Counted from the first letter of the stretch, positions 17,212-26,654 are shown. The stretch is DNA of 64,000 bases from Chloroflexus aggregans DSM 9485 (GCF_000021945.1 NC_011831.1:3423353-3487352), one strand, 5' to 3'. A program made the numbers and translations. Notes: generated by a model from the sequence alone, not told the origin.

Positions 17212-18168
17212 ATGTTAAACCGTCTTTTTGGTCGCGGTAACCGTCAGCAGACCGATACCCGTCTATCGGTCGTTCGTGGCGATCGTCCCGGTGTACCGAT
17301 ACGGTTGAAGGTAGCGATGATCGTTCACGATCCGCCAATTCCCGAACGGGGTGGGGCAGTGCTGAGTCGGGTGATGGGCTGGTACGAGGCCGATATGTTG
17401 GCCGAGCAGTATATTGCCGATCTCCGTGCGTGTTCGGGGGGGATTGCCGATTATCAGATTGTGATGCGGCGATACTATACCGATTTTCCGGTCAAAATTG
17501 ATGGTTTTCGGTACAACAGCGCGACGTATTTGGCAGCTTGGGAACGGCGTATTCCGTTTCATCAACCCGATGAAGCCGATTATGAGCGATTACTCGACCA
17601 AATCGGGTTGGCTGATGAGATTGCGCGTGGTGAGATTGATGAACTTTGGCTGTTTGGTTTCCCCTACGCCGGCTACTACGAAAGCCGGATGATCGGCGCC
17701 GATGCCTTTTGGTGTAATGCCCCGCCCTTACGTTTACCCAATGTGCAACGCCGCTACATTGTCATGGGGTTTAACGTCGAACGCGATGTAGGATGTATGC
17801 TCGAAAATTTTGGCCATCGCGTCGAGTCGATTATGGCCCACGTCTATCGCCACCATCCCCCAGAGCGTAATCTGTGGGTACGTTTCACCCGACTCGATGA
17901 GTGTGGTAACGTTCATTTTGCCCCCTCAAGTGAGCGTGACTACGATTGGGGTAATCCACGACCGGTGTGGTCACGGGCCGATGCCTGGTATCAGTTTCCC
18001 GACTTGAATGGACCGGCCCGACTAATGCACTGTGCCGAGTGGGGTGGTGGTGATATGCGTCTGCACCATCTCTGGTGGCTCGATCACCTGCCGCGGGTTG
18101 CCGGTGAGACCGATGGCGTGCTCAATAACTGGTGGCAGTATGTATTGCAGCCATGGATAGTGGTATGA
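17212..18168 (+). CDS. Unknown conserved-looking protein upstream of a two-component system
   Basis: 318 residues from the ATG at 17212, chosen for a GGAG about 8 nt upstream; a longer start at 17149 runs into the divergent promoter. No family is recognised. It has no signal peptide or membrane helix. It is rich in aromatic residues, with clusters such as NAPPLRLPNVQRRYIVMGFN, VESIMAHVYRHHPPE and CAEWGGGDMRLHHLWWLDHL, and many conserved-looking His, Asp and Cys, which suggests an enzyme or metal site. The stop overlaps the histidine-kinase start (ATGA), so it is translationally coupled to the signalling genes. Confidence 0.6.
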   Translation: MLNRLFGRGNRQQTDTRLSVVRGDRPGVPIRLKVAMIVHDPPIPERGGAVLSRVMGWYEADMLAEQYIADLRACSGGIADYQIVMRRYYTDFPVKIDGFRYNSATYLAAWERRIPFHQPDEADYERLLDQIGLADEIARGEIDELWLFGFPYAGYYESRMIGADAFWCNAPPLRLPNVQRRYIVMGFNVERDVGCMLENFGHRVESIMAHVYRHHPPERNLWVRFTRLDECGNVHFAPSSERDYDWGNPRPVWSRADAWYQFPDLNGPARLMHCAEWGGGDMRLHHLWWLDHLPRVAGETDGVLNNWWQYVLQPWIVV

Positions 18169-19433
18169 AGCCGGTTGAGCAATTGGTGCAACGCTGGCAG
18201 CAGATGATACACTATTTCGGTAGTGGGCAGCGCACGCTCATGCTGGCCGCGTATGCGATGATCAGTACTGCGCTGGTCGAGTTTATCCTCTTTCATCGCC
18301 AGTTGCCACCAGAGCGATTTTATGTGGTGATCGTGCTGTTGAGTGTCTTGCTCTCCCTCAACGCCGTCTGGGAGCGATTGCAGCAGCGTTGGGGTAACGC
18401 AATTGCCGATAGAGTCTTTTTTAGTACCAGCTCCATCATCTTTCTAGCTGCTAATTATATTGGATTGGACGCCGGTTGGACGTTTTTACCGTTTTTGTTG
18501 TTTGTGATTGCATCGCAGGCGATTGTGGGGCTGGGTGTTTGGCGTGGGTTAGGTGTCAGTCTGCTCTTGTACCTCGGTTGGTGTGGGGTGCTCTGGCTGC
18601 GTGGAGTGCCGCTCATCCAGATTGTTGTCCAGGCCCCGTCGATTGCCTTAGGATTGATCTTTGTCCTGATCTTTTCTATCGTTGCTGCACGGCTCGTTGA
18701 ACAAACAGCGCGTGCTGAGCGGTTGGCGGCTGAATTGCAGTCCGTAAACGTGGCATTGGCAGCAGCACGTGAACGGGAGGTAGAGCTTGCTGCTGCCGAG
18801 GAACGGGTACGGCTGGCGCGCGAGATACACGACGGGTTGGGGCACCATCTTACGGCGCTGAACGTACAATTGCAAGCCGCTGCGCGCTTGCTCAACCGTG
18901 ATCCAGAGCGAGCGGCACAGGCATTGGCGATCTGTCGCGAAGAGGCGCAAGCGGCGTTGAATGAGGTGCGACAAAGCGTGGCAGTGATGCGTAACGCACC
19001 GGTAAACGGGCGTCCGTTGCCGGAGGTCATCGCGAAACTGGTGGCCGATTTTAAGCGTGTTTCGCCGTTGCATGTGCAGTTTGTGGTTGAGGGAGAGATT
19101 GGTGAATTGCCGCTGACTGTTGCTATGGCGCTCTACCGTGCGGTACAAGAGGGCTTGACCAACGCGCAGAAGCACGGCCAGGGTACGACGGTGACGGTAC
19201 GGCTGATCGGTGAAGTTGGGCAGGTGCGCTTGGAGGTGGTGAACGATGGCCCACCGGCCCCGCCGGTGGCTGAAACCGGCTTTGGCCTGGCCGGCTTGCG
19301 CGAACGGGCAGCTCGGTTAGGGGGAACGTTGCACGCTGAACCGCTCCCAGCGGGCGGGTTCCGCTTGGCGATGGTTGTGCCACACGTACAAACAGAGGAG
19401 AAGCCGTATGATCCGCATTCTGTTGGTCGATGA
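18165..19433 (+). CDS. NarL-type sensor histidine kinase
   Basis: 422 residues from the ATG at 18165, overlapping the previous stop (ATGA). Residues ~20-190 hold about six membrane helices without a large external loop, so the signal is probably sensed in the membrane, as in DesK/LiaS-type kinases. A coiled coil follows, then the HisKA_3 motif EERVRLAREIHDGLGHHLTALN with the phospho-His, and the ATPase motifs VQEGLTNAQKHG, VVNDGPPAPP and GFGLAGLRERAARLGG. The regulator gene starts within its 3' end, so the two form a pair. Confidence 0.92.
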   Translation: MKPVEQLVQRWQQMIHYFGSGQRTLMLAAYAMISTALVEFILFHRQLPPERFYVVIVLLSVLLSLNAVWERLQQRWGNAIADRVFFSTSSIIFLAANYIGLDAGWTFLPFLLFVIASQAIVGLGVWRGLGVSLLLYLGWCGVLWLRGVPLIQIVVQAPSIALGLIFVLIFSIVAARLVEQTARAERLAAELQSVNVALAAAREREVELAAAEERVRLAREIHDGLGHHLTALNVQLQAAARLLNRDPERAAQALAICREEAQAALNEVRQSVAVMRNAPVNGRPLPEVIAKLVADFKRVSPLHVQFVVEGEIGELPLTVAMALYRAVQEGLTNAQKHGQGTTVTVRLIGEVGQVRLEVVNDGPPAPPVAETGFGLAGLRERAARLGGTLHAEPLPAGGFRLAMVVPHVQTEEKPYDPHSVGR

Positions 19434-20058
19434 CCAAACGTTGGTGCGGCAGGGCATTCAGACACTGCTCGATCTGGAAGAGGATTTAACGGTTGTAGGG
19501 GCAGCGGCGAATGGTCAACAGGCATTGGAGTTGGCTGAACAGTTGCAGCCCGATGTGGTTTTGATGGATATTCGGATGCCGGTAATGGATGGAGTTGCTG
19601 CCACTCGTGAGATAACGCGGCGTTGGCCTCAGATCGGTGTGATTATTTTGACCACGTTTGACGACGATGAATATGTGATTGAGGGTTTGAAGGCCGGTGC
19701 GCGCGGGTATATGCTTAAAGATGCCGATAGTCATGAGATTGTTGAGGCGGTGCGGATTGTTACCCGCGGTGAAGCATTGATCCAGCCGAGTATCACGCGC
19801 AAGGTGTTGGCCGAGTTTACCCGATTGGCCGGTGGGCATACACCGGTAACGTCGCCGCTGACCGAACCGCTAACCGAACGCGAGATGGATGTTTTGCACG
19901 GTATTGCCGCCGGCAAGTCGAACCGTGAGATCGCCGATCAGCTTTGTATCAGCGAGGGGACGGTCAAAAATCATGTGTCGAGTCTGTTGGCTAAACTCGA
20001 TGTGCGTGATCGAACCCAAGCGATTATCCGCGCCCGTGAATTACGTCTCATCCCCTAA
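19408..20058 (+). CDS. NarL/LuxR-type response regulator
   Basis: 216 residues from the ATG at 19408, preceded by AGAGGAG. The receiver domain starts RILLVDDQTLVRQG with the acidic pair; the phospho-acceptor Asp is in DVVLMDIRMPVMDG, near residue 54, and the conserved Lys in GYMLKDA. The C-terminal LuxR helix-turn-helix is LTEREMDVLHGIAAGKSNRE to EGTVKNHVSSLLAKL. It overlaps the kinase gene by 26 bp. Likely targets are the downstream membrane genes, as in Lia-type systems, which is inference. Confidence 0.94.
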   Translation: MIRILLVDDQTLVRQGIQTLLDLEEDLTVVGAAANGQQALELAEQLQPDVVLMDIRMPVMDGVAATREITRRWPQIGVIILTTFDDDEYVIEGLKAGARGYMLKDADSHEIVEAVRIVTRGEALIQPSITRKVLAEFTRLAGGHTPVTSPLTEPLTEREMDVLHGIAAGKSNREIADQLCISEGTVKNHVSSLLAKLDVRDRTQAIIRARELRLIP

Positions 20059-20205
20059 GACCGTTCCTGTCTGTGTCATACCCCTGCTCTACCGTAAGTC
20101 ATCCTCCGATGTATGACTCCAATCTGCCCTTCGGCACTGGTAGCCGGCGGGGCGTTGCGCTATGCTAAGGGCAGATAACGGTAGTCATAGAAAGTGAGGC
20201 CTGCG

Positions 20206-20715
20206 ATGACAACCGAAACGATGATGCATGAACGGCGCAATCGGGTGACGGTTGGGTTGGCGCTGATCGGGTTGGGGTTGGTGTTCTTGCTGGGCTACGT
20301 GATCAACACCGGTTTGTTGGTCTTGCCGTTAATGGCACTGATCTTTGCGTTAGTCGGGATCCGCACGCACGAAGCAGGCTGGTTCATCCCGGCGGGGATC
20401 CTCGGTGGAGTTGGTTTGGGAGCCATCTTGGTCGACACGCTTCTCCTTCCCGAATCGCTCGAAGGTGGCGTCTTTCTCCTCTCATTTGCCGCCGGCTGGG
20501 TGTCTATTCCGCTGCTGAGTGCGCTCTTCGCCGATGAGCGGGTGTGGTGGCCGTTTATCCCGGCCGGTGTGATGGCAGTGATCGGCTCGCTGATCCTGGT
20601 TGGTGAGGGCGGGATGACGTTACTCGACTTCGTGTTCAACCGGGCCGGTTGGGTGTGGCCGCTGGTGTTGATCACGATTGGTGTGGTCTTGATCTTGCGC
20701 AAACCCCAGGAGTAG
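20206..20715 (+). CDS. Four- to six-helix membrane protein of a Lia-like operon
   Basis: 169 residues from the ATG at 20206. After a short charged N-terminus (ERRNRV) the chain is nearly all hydrophobic, with helices near 14-34, 36-55, 60-80, 88-105, 112-130 and 140-165. The ending WVWPLVLITIGVVLILRK resembles the LiaI/DUF5668-like membrane modules often found beside NarL-type kinases. No catalytic motif. Probably an accessory or output protein of the two-component system 148 bp upstream. Confidence 0.7.
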   Translation: MTTETMMHERRNRVTVGLALIGLGLVFLLGYVINTGLLVLPLMALIFALVGIRTHEAGWFIPAGILGGVGLGAILVDTLLLPESLEGGVFLLSFAAGWVSIPLLSALFADERVWWPFIPAGVMAVIGSLILVGEGGMTLLDFVFNRAGWVWPLVLITIGVVLILRKPQE

Positions 20716-20728
20716 TCTGGTGATGCTT

Positions 20729-20867
20729 GCCGGGCGAGGTAGCGCGTCGTCTGTACCATCCGCGATGCGGGGGTGTGCGGGGGAAGGTAACCCTTTCCCC
20801 GCTAGCCGGGCGGCGCAGCGGGTTGCCCGTACTATCCACGATGCGGGGGCGTGCAGGGGAAGGGAAC
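20729..20867. repeat. Two-copy GC-rich tandem repeat, 76-bp period
   Basis: GCCGGGCG begins copies at 20729 and 20805, exactly 76 bp apart. The inner 38-bp segments at 20754 and 20830 (TAC-ATCC-CGATGCGGGGG pattern) differ at about 5 positions. The period and the block CGGGCG-GG-AGCG resemble the 602-1184 array, so both may belong to one dispersed family. It fills the gap before the N-acyltransferase gene. Confidence 0.7.
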
Positions 20868-20887
20868 GTCACGCGGCGGAGGTTGAC

Positions 20888-22402
20888 ATGGTTCGTGCAT
20901 CTGCAAAGGCAAGTGTGACCGTCGTGACCGGTAATGAACAACACATCGGACGTACCGCTGCGCTCCTACTATCTGTATGTTCCGGTCTGTTGATGGGCGC
21001 TGCCCAGCCGGCACTGCTCGATCAGGGTTGGTTAGCCTGGATCGGGCTTGTTCCGGTACTGATCGCCTTACACCATCAACCACCGGCGAGTCGCTTTATT
21101 GTTGCTTTGCCCTGCGGGATTGGGTGGTCTGTCGGTGCTCATGTGTGGTATCCGGCAATGTTCGGACCGGTTTGGGGCACATTGTTGATCGTAGCGGTTG
21201 GCTGTTTTTACGCCGGTGTCTTGCAATTTGGCACGGTACTGGCCGAACGCTTGCCTACGCCGATCGGAGTGATCGGCCTGCCGCTAGCGTGGTCGGCGGC
21301 CGAGTTTGGCCGAACTATCTTGCCGGTTGCCGGTGACTGGTGGTTTGAGCTACTCGCCAAAACTCAGTAGCGGTTTCCGCCAGCGCTACAGATCGTGTCG
21401 ATCACCGGATTTGCCGGTTTAAGTTTTCTGATTATGGCCTGCAATACTGCATTGACCACAAGCTGGCCGGCGATACTACAACGTCAAATACTGTGGGCGT
21501 CATTATTAACCTTAGGTGGTGTAGCCGTCGTGCTGGGTTGGGGATGGTGGGAGGTACAACAGGTACCGTTGTCGGCCAAACCGGTGCGTGTCGGGAGTAT
21601 TGCCGATCAGGCAAACCAATTCAGCTTATCGGCAGGAAATACAACAGACGTTAGTCTACAGGTTCTACAACGTGATATAACGTTGACCCGTGAACTACGC
21701 GCCTATCAACCGCAACTCATTGTGTGGCCTGAGAACGAGTTAGCCGATGATCCTACGATCACTGCACACATCCAAGCGTTGGCTCGTGAATCAGGCGCGT
21801 TTCTGGTGGTCGATATGGTATGGCCGACGACTGACGGTCTGTACGACGCTGCCGTGCTCTTTGGGCCGGATGGTAGCGAGCGAGGACGACAGGCCAAGAT
21901 CAACGTGACCGATGAAGAACGGCAGGCAGGTTTTATCGCCGGGCCGCGGCGAAGTGTAGTCGTTACCACGCCGTTTGGTATAGTCGGATTAGGCGTATGT
22001 TATGATCGTCACACACCGGAAGTAACGCGCATGCTGGCGAAGGCAGGTTCCCAAATTGTGGCAATGCCGGCTGATGATGATCTCATGGGCGATCCACGGT
22101 TTCCACGCACGCATGCTGCTGATACGGTCTTGCGCGCGGTTGAGAATCGGGTTGCTATAGTTGGAGGGAACACCGTCGGGATGGCGTTGGTCGTTGACCC
22201 GGTTGGTCGTATCGTGTTTGCGAGCGCAATTAACCAGACCGTAGCAAAAGCCGGACAGGTATTCACCGTTGCTGAACGACCCCTTTACACGGCTGTTGGC
22301 GATTGGTTTGGTTGGTTTAGCATCGTTGCCGTTGGTAGTTGGTTACTAATCAGTACCATACGGCAAACGAAGGGGTGCCGCACCGCAGTACCCCGGTCGT
22401 AG
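20888..22402 (+). pseudogene. lnt: Apolipoprotein N-acyltransferase interrupted by an in-frame amber codon
   Basis: One frame of 505 codons from the ATG at 20888 (GCGGAGG upstream) to the stop at 22402, broken only by TAG at 21368-21370 (codon 161). The N-terminal part holds the membrane helices (CSGLLMGAAQPA, LAWIGLVPVLIAL). Beyond the TAG come RFPPALQIVSITGFAGLSFL and the nitrilase domain. The TAG lies where relatives usually have an aromatic residue, between TQ and RFPP. The expected catalytic triad is intact: Glu282 (WPENEL), Lys337 (AKINVTDEE) and Cys371 (GVCYDRH). The enzyme N-acylates lipoproteins in the membrane. A single-base change, sequencing error or readthrough could each explain the stop; without readthrough the enzyme cannot span the membrane normally. 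Confidence 0.85.
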
Positions 22403-22405
22403 GGA

Positions 22406-23824
22406 CTAGAAGATAATCTGGTCGGCATTAACCTGGTCAAGGCTGCTCCATGGCGAGCGCACTTGTTCGGCGCGTAGTTGGCCGCGCCAACTTAAGATCA
22501 ACAGCATTGCGCCGGCCACCGCGATCAGCGTCAGTGCGCTGAGGTAGACGGCGATATAACCATTTGCAACGACCCCGCTCATACGTCCGATCACATCGCG
22601 GGCCAAGCCAGCACTAATCGTGCCTATCCCTTGGGCTAAGGCCTGTGTAATACCCCAGAGCGCGATAAAGAGACCGGCATGAGCGCGGTCGCACAATCCC
22701 ATCACCAGCGAAAGACCACCGACGATTAACATCCCGCGTCCCATGCCGATGAGAGCAATCCCGCCCAGGAACTGACCAACATGATCGGGGGTCGTTGATA
22801 GACTAATCGTCGCGAAACCAAGAATGCCCAACAACGTCGAACTACCGAGTAGGCGCAGTGCCGAATGACCACGCCAGAGCAGCCAACCGGTCAGCACGAT
22901 GGCGGTAAGCATACCGCCGCCCCACACTGCGGTTAAGCGGGTCGTTTCGGCGACGGTCATACCCAATACCTGCCCGCCATACGGTTCGAGCAAGACATCA
23001 TGAACGGCGAAACCGGTTGTAGCGAGGGCCAGCACGATAAACAGATTGCGTAGTGGACGTTGAGCGGCCAGCATCCGCAGCGATTCGCCGAGCGTTTCGC
23101 GTACCCGCACCGGTGTAAAGTCGACCAACTCACCGTTCGGCTTCAGCCGCTCTTGATCGAGCATTGACATAAATGTGAGGAAGACAAAGGCAAGCGCCGA
23201 ACCTTGCATCACCTGTATCAGGCGAGTATGACTATAGTCAAGCAACAGCTCGCCGATCAGCAGCGATCCGACAATCGTGCCCAAGACTAGCGCCACCCAC
23301 AACACACTCAACACCCGCCCACGCTCTTGCGGTGGCGTCACGTCACTGACAATCGCGAGATAGATCGTCTCGGCAATATTGACACCTAACCCGTAAGCAA
23401 AAAAGATTGCAAAACAAACGATGACTGCGAAGGGAAAAGGTAAAAACCCTTCACCACTGAGCAAAATCAGCGAGAAAGGTGCAGTCGCTAATCCGCCGTA
23501 GGTAAGCATTGCACCTAACACAAGATACGGTGTACGCCAACGCCCGGCAGCGCGATGGATGTCAGAGCGATAGCCAAAAATGGCACGGGCTGGCGAAATA
23601 AAATAGTGTAGTGCCAACAAGGAACCAACCAGAAAAGCGGCGATGCCTAACTCATTGATCAGAACGCGGTTGAGTGTACCGGTGAGTGGCGCTAGCGAAA
23701 GCCCCATCCCAAATTGGAACAGACTCAGGCGAAATACACGTAACCACATTCGCACCCGGGGATGTGCTTCCAACCAGTGTTGCACCTGACGCACCGGACG
23801 CAGCAAGGTATCTGCCATCGCCAT
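22406..23824 (-). CDS. PucC/BCD-family (bacteriochlorophyll delivery) MFS transporter
   Basis: 472 residues with about 12 membrane helices. The opening [36 protein letters not shown] and [28 protein letters not shown], and later [20 protein letters not shown], are typical of the BCD branch of the MFS (PucC, LhaA, Bch2-like), found in phototrophs and linked to light-harvesting complex assembly. Start set at 23824 with GAGGAG upstream. It converges with lnt, leaving a 3-bp gap. The substrate is inferred from the family; the protein is the best phototrophy marker in the window. Confidence 0.87.
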   Translation of the reverse strand: MAMADTLLRPVRQVQHWLEAHPRVRMWLRVFRLSLFQFGMGLSLAPLTGTLNRVLINELGIAAFLVGSLLALHYFISPARAIFGYRSDIHRAAGRWRTPYLVLGAMLTYGGLATAPFSLILLSGEGFLPFPFAVIVCFAIFFAYGLGVNIAETIYLAIVSDVTPPQERGRVLSVLWVALVLGTIVGSLLIGELLLDYSHTRLIQVMQGSALAFVFLTFMSMLDQERLKPNGELVDFTPVRVRETLGESLRMLAAQRPLRNLFIVLALATTGFAVHDVLLEPYGGQVLGMTVAETTRLTAVWGGGMLTAIVLTGWLLWRGHSALRLLGSSTLLGILGFATISLSTTPDHVGQFLGGIALIGMGRGMLIVGGLSLVMGLCDRAHAGLFIALWGITQALAQGIGTISAGLARDVIGRMSGVVANGYIAVYLSALTLIAVAGAMLLILSWRGQLRAEQVRSPWSSLDQVNADQIIF

Positions 23825-23996
23825 AGCAAGGCTCCTCGTGCTAAAAGCAAGGTTGTTGTGTCATATTATAGCACGCACGGACATGCAATATAAAATATGG
23901 TATGCATCAATAGCAGCGAAACAGCTCTGCGGGATAGTGCTTCTGTGGTATGATGATAGGCACAACTTGTTTTTCGCTACCACATCATATGATTCT

Positions 23997-24800
23997 ATGA
24001 ATCGCATTACCGAAACCTTTGCCCGCCTACGATCATCTGGGCGAATCGCCCTGATGCCATACCTGACGGTTGGTTTTCCCGAACGGGAAAGCACGCTTGA
24101 GTTGGTGCCGGCGTTGGAAGCGGCGGGAGCCAGTCTGTTTGAACTGGGCATCCCTTTCTCGGATCCATTAGCCGATGGTGCGACCATCCAGCGCGCGACG
24201 CAGCGTGCGCTGGAGAACGGAGTAACGATTGCCGATTGTATTACTACGGTGGCCCAACTACGCGCCCGGAATGTCAAGGCTCCGTTGCTCTTAATGGGCT
24301 ACTACAATCCGTTGTTACGTTATGGCCTCGAACGGGCTTGCGCCGAGTTAGCCGCTGCCGGTGGTGATGGTTGGATCATTCCCGATCTGCCGCTTGAGGA
24401 GGCGGCTGAGTTGCGCCCGATCGCGGCTGCCCACCATCTCGATCTCATTATGTTCATTGCGCCAACCACACCGCCGACCCGGATCACGCAGATTGTGGCT
24501 CACGCGAGTGGCTTTCTCTATATCGTGTCGTTGACCGGTGTTACCGGTGCCCGGCAGACGTTAGCTGCTAACCTTGCCGATCTGATCACCACAGTACGTC
24601 AACAAACCGATCTGCCGCTCGTGGTCGGTTTTGGTATCAGCCAGCCGTCCCATGTCGCGGAGGTGGCTCGGTTGGCCGACGGGGCAATTGTGGGGAGTGC
24701 GTTGATCGACCGGCTTGAACGGTTGGCCCCATCGGAGCGGGTATCCGGTGCTACGGCCTACATCCGTGAATTGGTGAGCGCGACCGAACGTGTACATTAG
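23997..24800 (+). CDS. trpA: Tryptophan synthase alpha subunit
   Basis: 267 residues from the ATG at 23997; upstream in-frame sequence is not conserved-looking. It is a TIM-barrel enzyme that cleaves indole-3-glycerol phosphate to indole. The motif [18 protein letters not shown] carries catalytic Glu49 and Asp60, at the same numbers as the Salmonella enzyme. [20 protein letters not shown] and [11 protein letters not shown] fill the usual positions. No trpB or other trp gene is nearby, so the pathway genes are scattered. There is no clear Shine-Dalgarno sequence. Confidence 0.96.
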   Translation: MNRITETFARLRSSGRIALMPYLTVGFPERESTLELVPALEAAGASLFELGIPFSDPLADGATIQRATQRALENGVTIADCITTVAQLRARNVKAPLLLMGYYNPLLRYGLERACAELAAAGGDGWIIPDLPLEEAAELRPIAAAHHLDLIMFIAPTTPPTRITQIVAHASGFLYIVSLTGVTGARQTLAANLADLITTVRQQTDLPLVVGFGISQPSHVAEVARLADGAIVGSALIDRLERLAPSERVSGATAYIRELVSATERVH

Positions 24801-24868
24801 TACGGCGCGTATGAGGTGGCGTCGAGCTAAAGGCGTGTTCTCAAGCCGTTTGAGGAGAGGAGGAGATC

Positions 24869-25102
24869 ATGGAAGCGCGAGCATACGTGTTGATCGAGGC
24901 CGAGTCCGGAAAGATCGGCGAGGTGCTGACTGCATTGCGCGCGATTGATGGTCTGATCGCGGTTGATGCTGTGACCGGCCCGTATGACATCGTTGCTACC
25001 GTCCAAACCCCTGATCCGCGTCAGATCGGTCGGCTGGTTATGAACGATATTCACGCGATTAGTGGGGTGAAGCGCACCATCACGTGTATGGTTATTGGGT
25101 GA
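24869..25102 (+). CDS. Stand-alone Lrp/AsnC-type ligand-binding (RAM) domain
   Basis: 77 residues, with AGGAGGAG upstream of the ATG. The pattern ARAYVLIEAESGKIGEVLTA, AVTGPYDIVATVQ and a short C-terminal strand (TITCMVIG) is the AsnC transcriptional-regulator effector domain, but no helix-turn-helix is attached. Such single-domain proteins bind amino acids and assemble as rings. It lies between trpA and the amidase gene on the same strand, so an amino-acid-linked role is reasonable but unproved. Confidence 0.85.
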   Translation: MEARAYVLIEAESGKIGEVLTALRAIDGLIAVDAVTGPYDIVATVQTPDPRQIGRLVMNDIHAISGVKRTITCMVIG

Positions 25103-25129
25103 GATCGCCTGTCTGAGAGGAGCTGTGTG

Positions 25130-26071
25130 ATGGCCGAGTATGTGTTGGAGAGGGGCAAGGTTCACCACAAATGGGACAATAGTCTACCACCGGCAATCGA
25201 GATTGAGTCAGGTGACGTTGTCCATTGTGAGACGGCGGAGGTGACAAATAATCAGGTGACACCCGGGTGTGACGCAAGCGTATTGATGAACCTCGATTTT
25301 TCTCAACTTTACCCGTTGGCAGGCCCGATCTTTGTCAAGGATGCGCAGCCCGGTGATATTCTTGCAGTTGAGATTCTCCGTCTCCAACCGCTTGATTGGG
25401 GGTGGACGGGTATTATTCCTGGTTTGGGGTTACTCGCCCAAGATTTTACAGAACCTTATATCCGCCACTTTGATCTCAGTAACGGTCAAACGGCGCCGTT
25501 ACGCGATGATATTCATATTCCACTCCAACCCTTCTGCGGTACGATGGGGGTTGCGCTCGATGAACCCGGTGCATTTGATGTCTTGCCAACCGGAAAAGGT
25601 GGTGGCAATATCGACACGCGCCATCTCAATGTCGGTGCAACATTGTATCTGCCGGTGTTTGTACCCGGAGCACTCTTTTCGGCGGGTGATTGCCACGCAG
25701 CGCAAGGTGATGGCGAAGTGTGTGTAACCGGGATCGAGTGTCCGATGCAATTTTCGCTGCGTTTTCACGTGATCAAGGGACGCTCACTCAAGCCGTGGCG
25801 TTATCATTTTCATACGCCGCCTGGCCCGATTCAACCGGCTTACGATGCTCGTGGCTATTACGTGACGACGGCAATTGGACCTGATTTGATGGAGAATGCC
25901 CGCAATGCGGTGCGTGATATGATCGAGTGGTTGACCGACAATTATCAGCTTAGTCGGGAAGATGCATATGTGTTGTGTAGTTTGGCCGGCGATCTACGGA
26001 TTAGCCAGATCGTTGATGCGCCCAACTGGTGTGTATCATTCTACATGGCACTGAGCGTGTTTCGATCGTAA
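25130..26071 (+). CDS. Acetamidase/formamidase family protein
   Basis: 313 residues from the ATG at 25130 (GAGAGGAG upstream; a GTG one codon earlier is possible). FmdA/AmdA family motifs: LERGKVHHKWDNSLPPAIEI at the start, SGDVVHCETAE, FVKDAQPGDILAVEIL, PLQPFCGTMGVA, GGGNIDTRHLNVGATLYLPV and SAGDCHAAQGDGEVCVTGIE with a Cys/His/Glu cluster. It hydrolyses short amides to ammonia and acid. The gene follows the AsnC-type domain by 27 bp and may be co-transcribed. Confidence 0.92.
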   Translation: MAEYVLERGKVHHKWDNSLPPAIEIESGDVVHCETAEVTNNQVTPGCDASVLMNLDFSQLYPLAGPIFVKDAQPGDILAVEILRLQPLDWGWTGIIPGLGLLAQDFTEPYIRHFDLSNGQTAPLRDDIHIPLQPFCGTMGVALDEPGAFDVLPTGKGGGNIDTRHLNVGATLYLPVFVPGALFSAGDCHAAQGDGEVCVTGIECPMQFSLRFHVIKGRSLKPWRYHFHTPPGPIQPAYDARGYYVTTAIGPDLMENARNAVRDMIEWLTDNYQLSREDAYVLCSLAGDLRISQIVDAPNWCVSFYMALSVFRS

Positions 26072-26182
26072 CATGTCCGGCGGAGCCACTTTATTGGGTT
26101 AAGCTGAGTACTGCGGATGGTATGGTAGCGATACGAACAGGGGTGGGTGTGAGCACTAACCGTCTGGTGTGTTTAGGCTGAG

Positions 26183-26210
26183 TTGACAGTCCACGCTTTC
26201 TCGCTACAAT
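26183..26210 (+). promoter_or_regulatory. Sigma-70-type promoter of the 26.2-kb membrane-protein gene
   Basis: A perfect -35 TTGACA (26183-26188) and TACAAT (26205-26210) are separated by 16 nt. The expected start lies near 26217, 30 nt before the ATG. Confidence 0.65.
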
Positions 26211-26246
26211 ACCGGCGTAGTCTGTATATCTGTGGGTACGGATGTG

Positions 26247-26504
26247 ATGGCACACGATCCTTCACCTGCGCGCCGATTACGATGGGCTGTACGTGGCGCG
26301 TTGATCCTGGCGTTCGTGGCAATGGTGTTGGGTGGGTTGTTTACAGCCGTGATCGGTCTATTCACCGGACAACTCTCCTCGGACGCCGGTTGGGAACAGT
26401 GGCTGTCTGTGCTACTCCCTTCAATTCTGATATGGGGCATTGGCGCACTCCCGTTTGGTGCTGCATTGGGCTTTTTTGCCTCACATATCTGGCGTGAAGT
26501 TTGA
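26247..26504 (+). CDS. Small two-helix hypothetical membrane protein
   Basis: 85 residues from the ATG at 26247; a GTG at 26232 in frame is an alternative. A basic N-terminus (RRLRWAVRG) precedes two hydrophobic helices (about 17-42 and 55-80). No family recognised. The stop codon overlaps the -35 box of the tRNA-Pro promoter. Confidence 0.6.
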   Translation: MAHDPSPARRLRWAVRGALILAFVAMVLGGLFTAVIGLFTGQLSSDAGWEQWLSVLLPSILIWGIGALPFGAALGFFASHIWREV

Positions 26505-26529
26505 CTCTTCGCCTTAACCGGGGTATAAT
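26501..26529 (+). promoter_or_regulatory. Promoter of tRNA-Pro
   Basis: TTGACT (26501-26506) and a perfect TATAAT (26524-26529) with a 17-nt spacer; the mature tRNA begins 12 nt further on. Confidence 0.8.
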
Positions 26530-26540
26530 CAAGGCGCGTT

Positions 26541-26617
26541 CGGGGCGTAGCGCAGACCGGTAGCGCACCTGAATGGGGTTCAGGAGGTCGCTGGTTCAAA
26601 TCCAGTCGCCCCGACCA
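26541..26617 (+). tRNA. tRNA-Pro(GGG)
   Basis: 77 nt that fold into a standard cloverleaf. The acceptor stem CGGGGCG pairs with CGCCCCG, the D-stem GCGC/GCGC encloses loop AGACCGGTA, and the anticodon stem CCTGA/TCAGG encloses ATGGGGT, giving anticodon GGG. The T-arm is GCTGG-TTCAAAT-CCAGT. The discriminator base A and CCA (26615-26617) are encoded. Confidence 0.96.
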
Positions 26618-26624
26618 TACGGTG

Positions 26625-26654
26625 AACGCTGGCGAGGTATTGCTTGCCAGCGTT
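26625..26654 (+). terminator. Hairpin after tRNA-Pro
   Basis: A 9-bp perfect stem, AACGCTGGC (26625-26633) and GCCAGCGTT (26646-26654), begins 8 nt after the tRNA CCA end. The following sequence is only moderately T-rich, so termination strength is uncertain. Confidence 0.6.

Noticed and set aside
21395-22402. Second half of lnt as an independent carbon-nitrogen hydrolase
   Set aside because: It is in frame with the first half, begins inside a conserved segment, and includes the C-terminal membrane helix typical of Lnt. One interrupted gene is the better reading.
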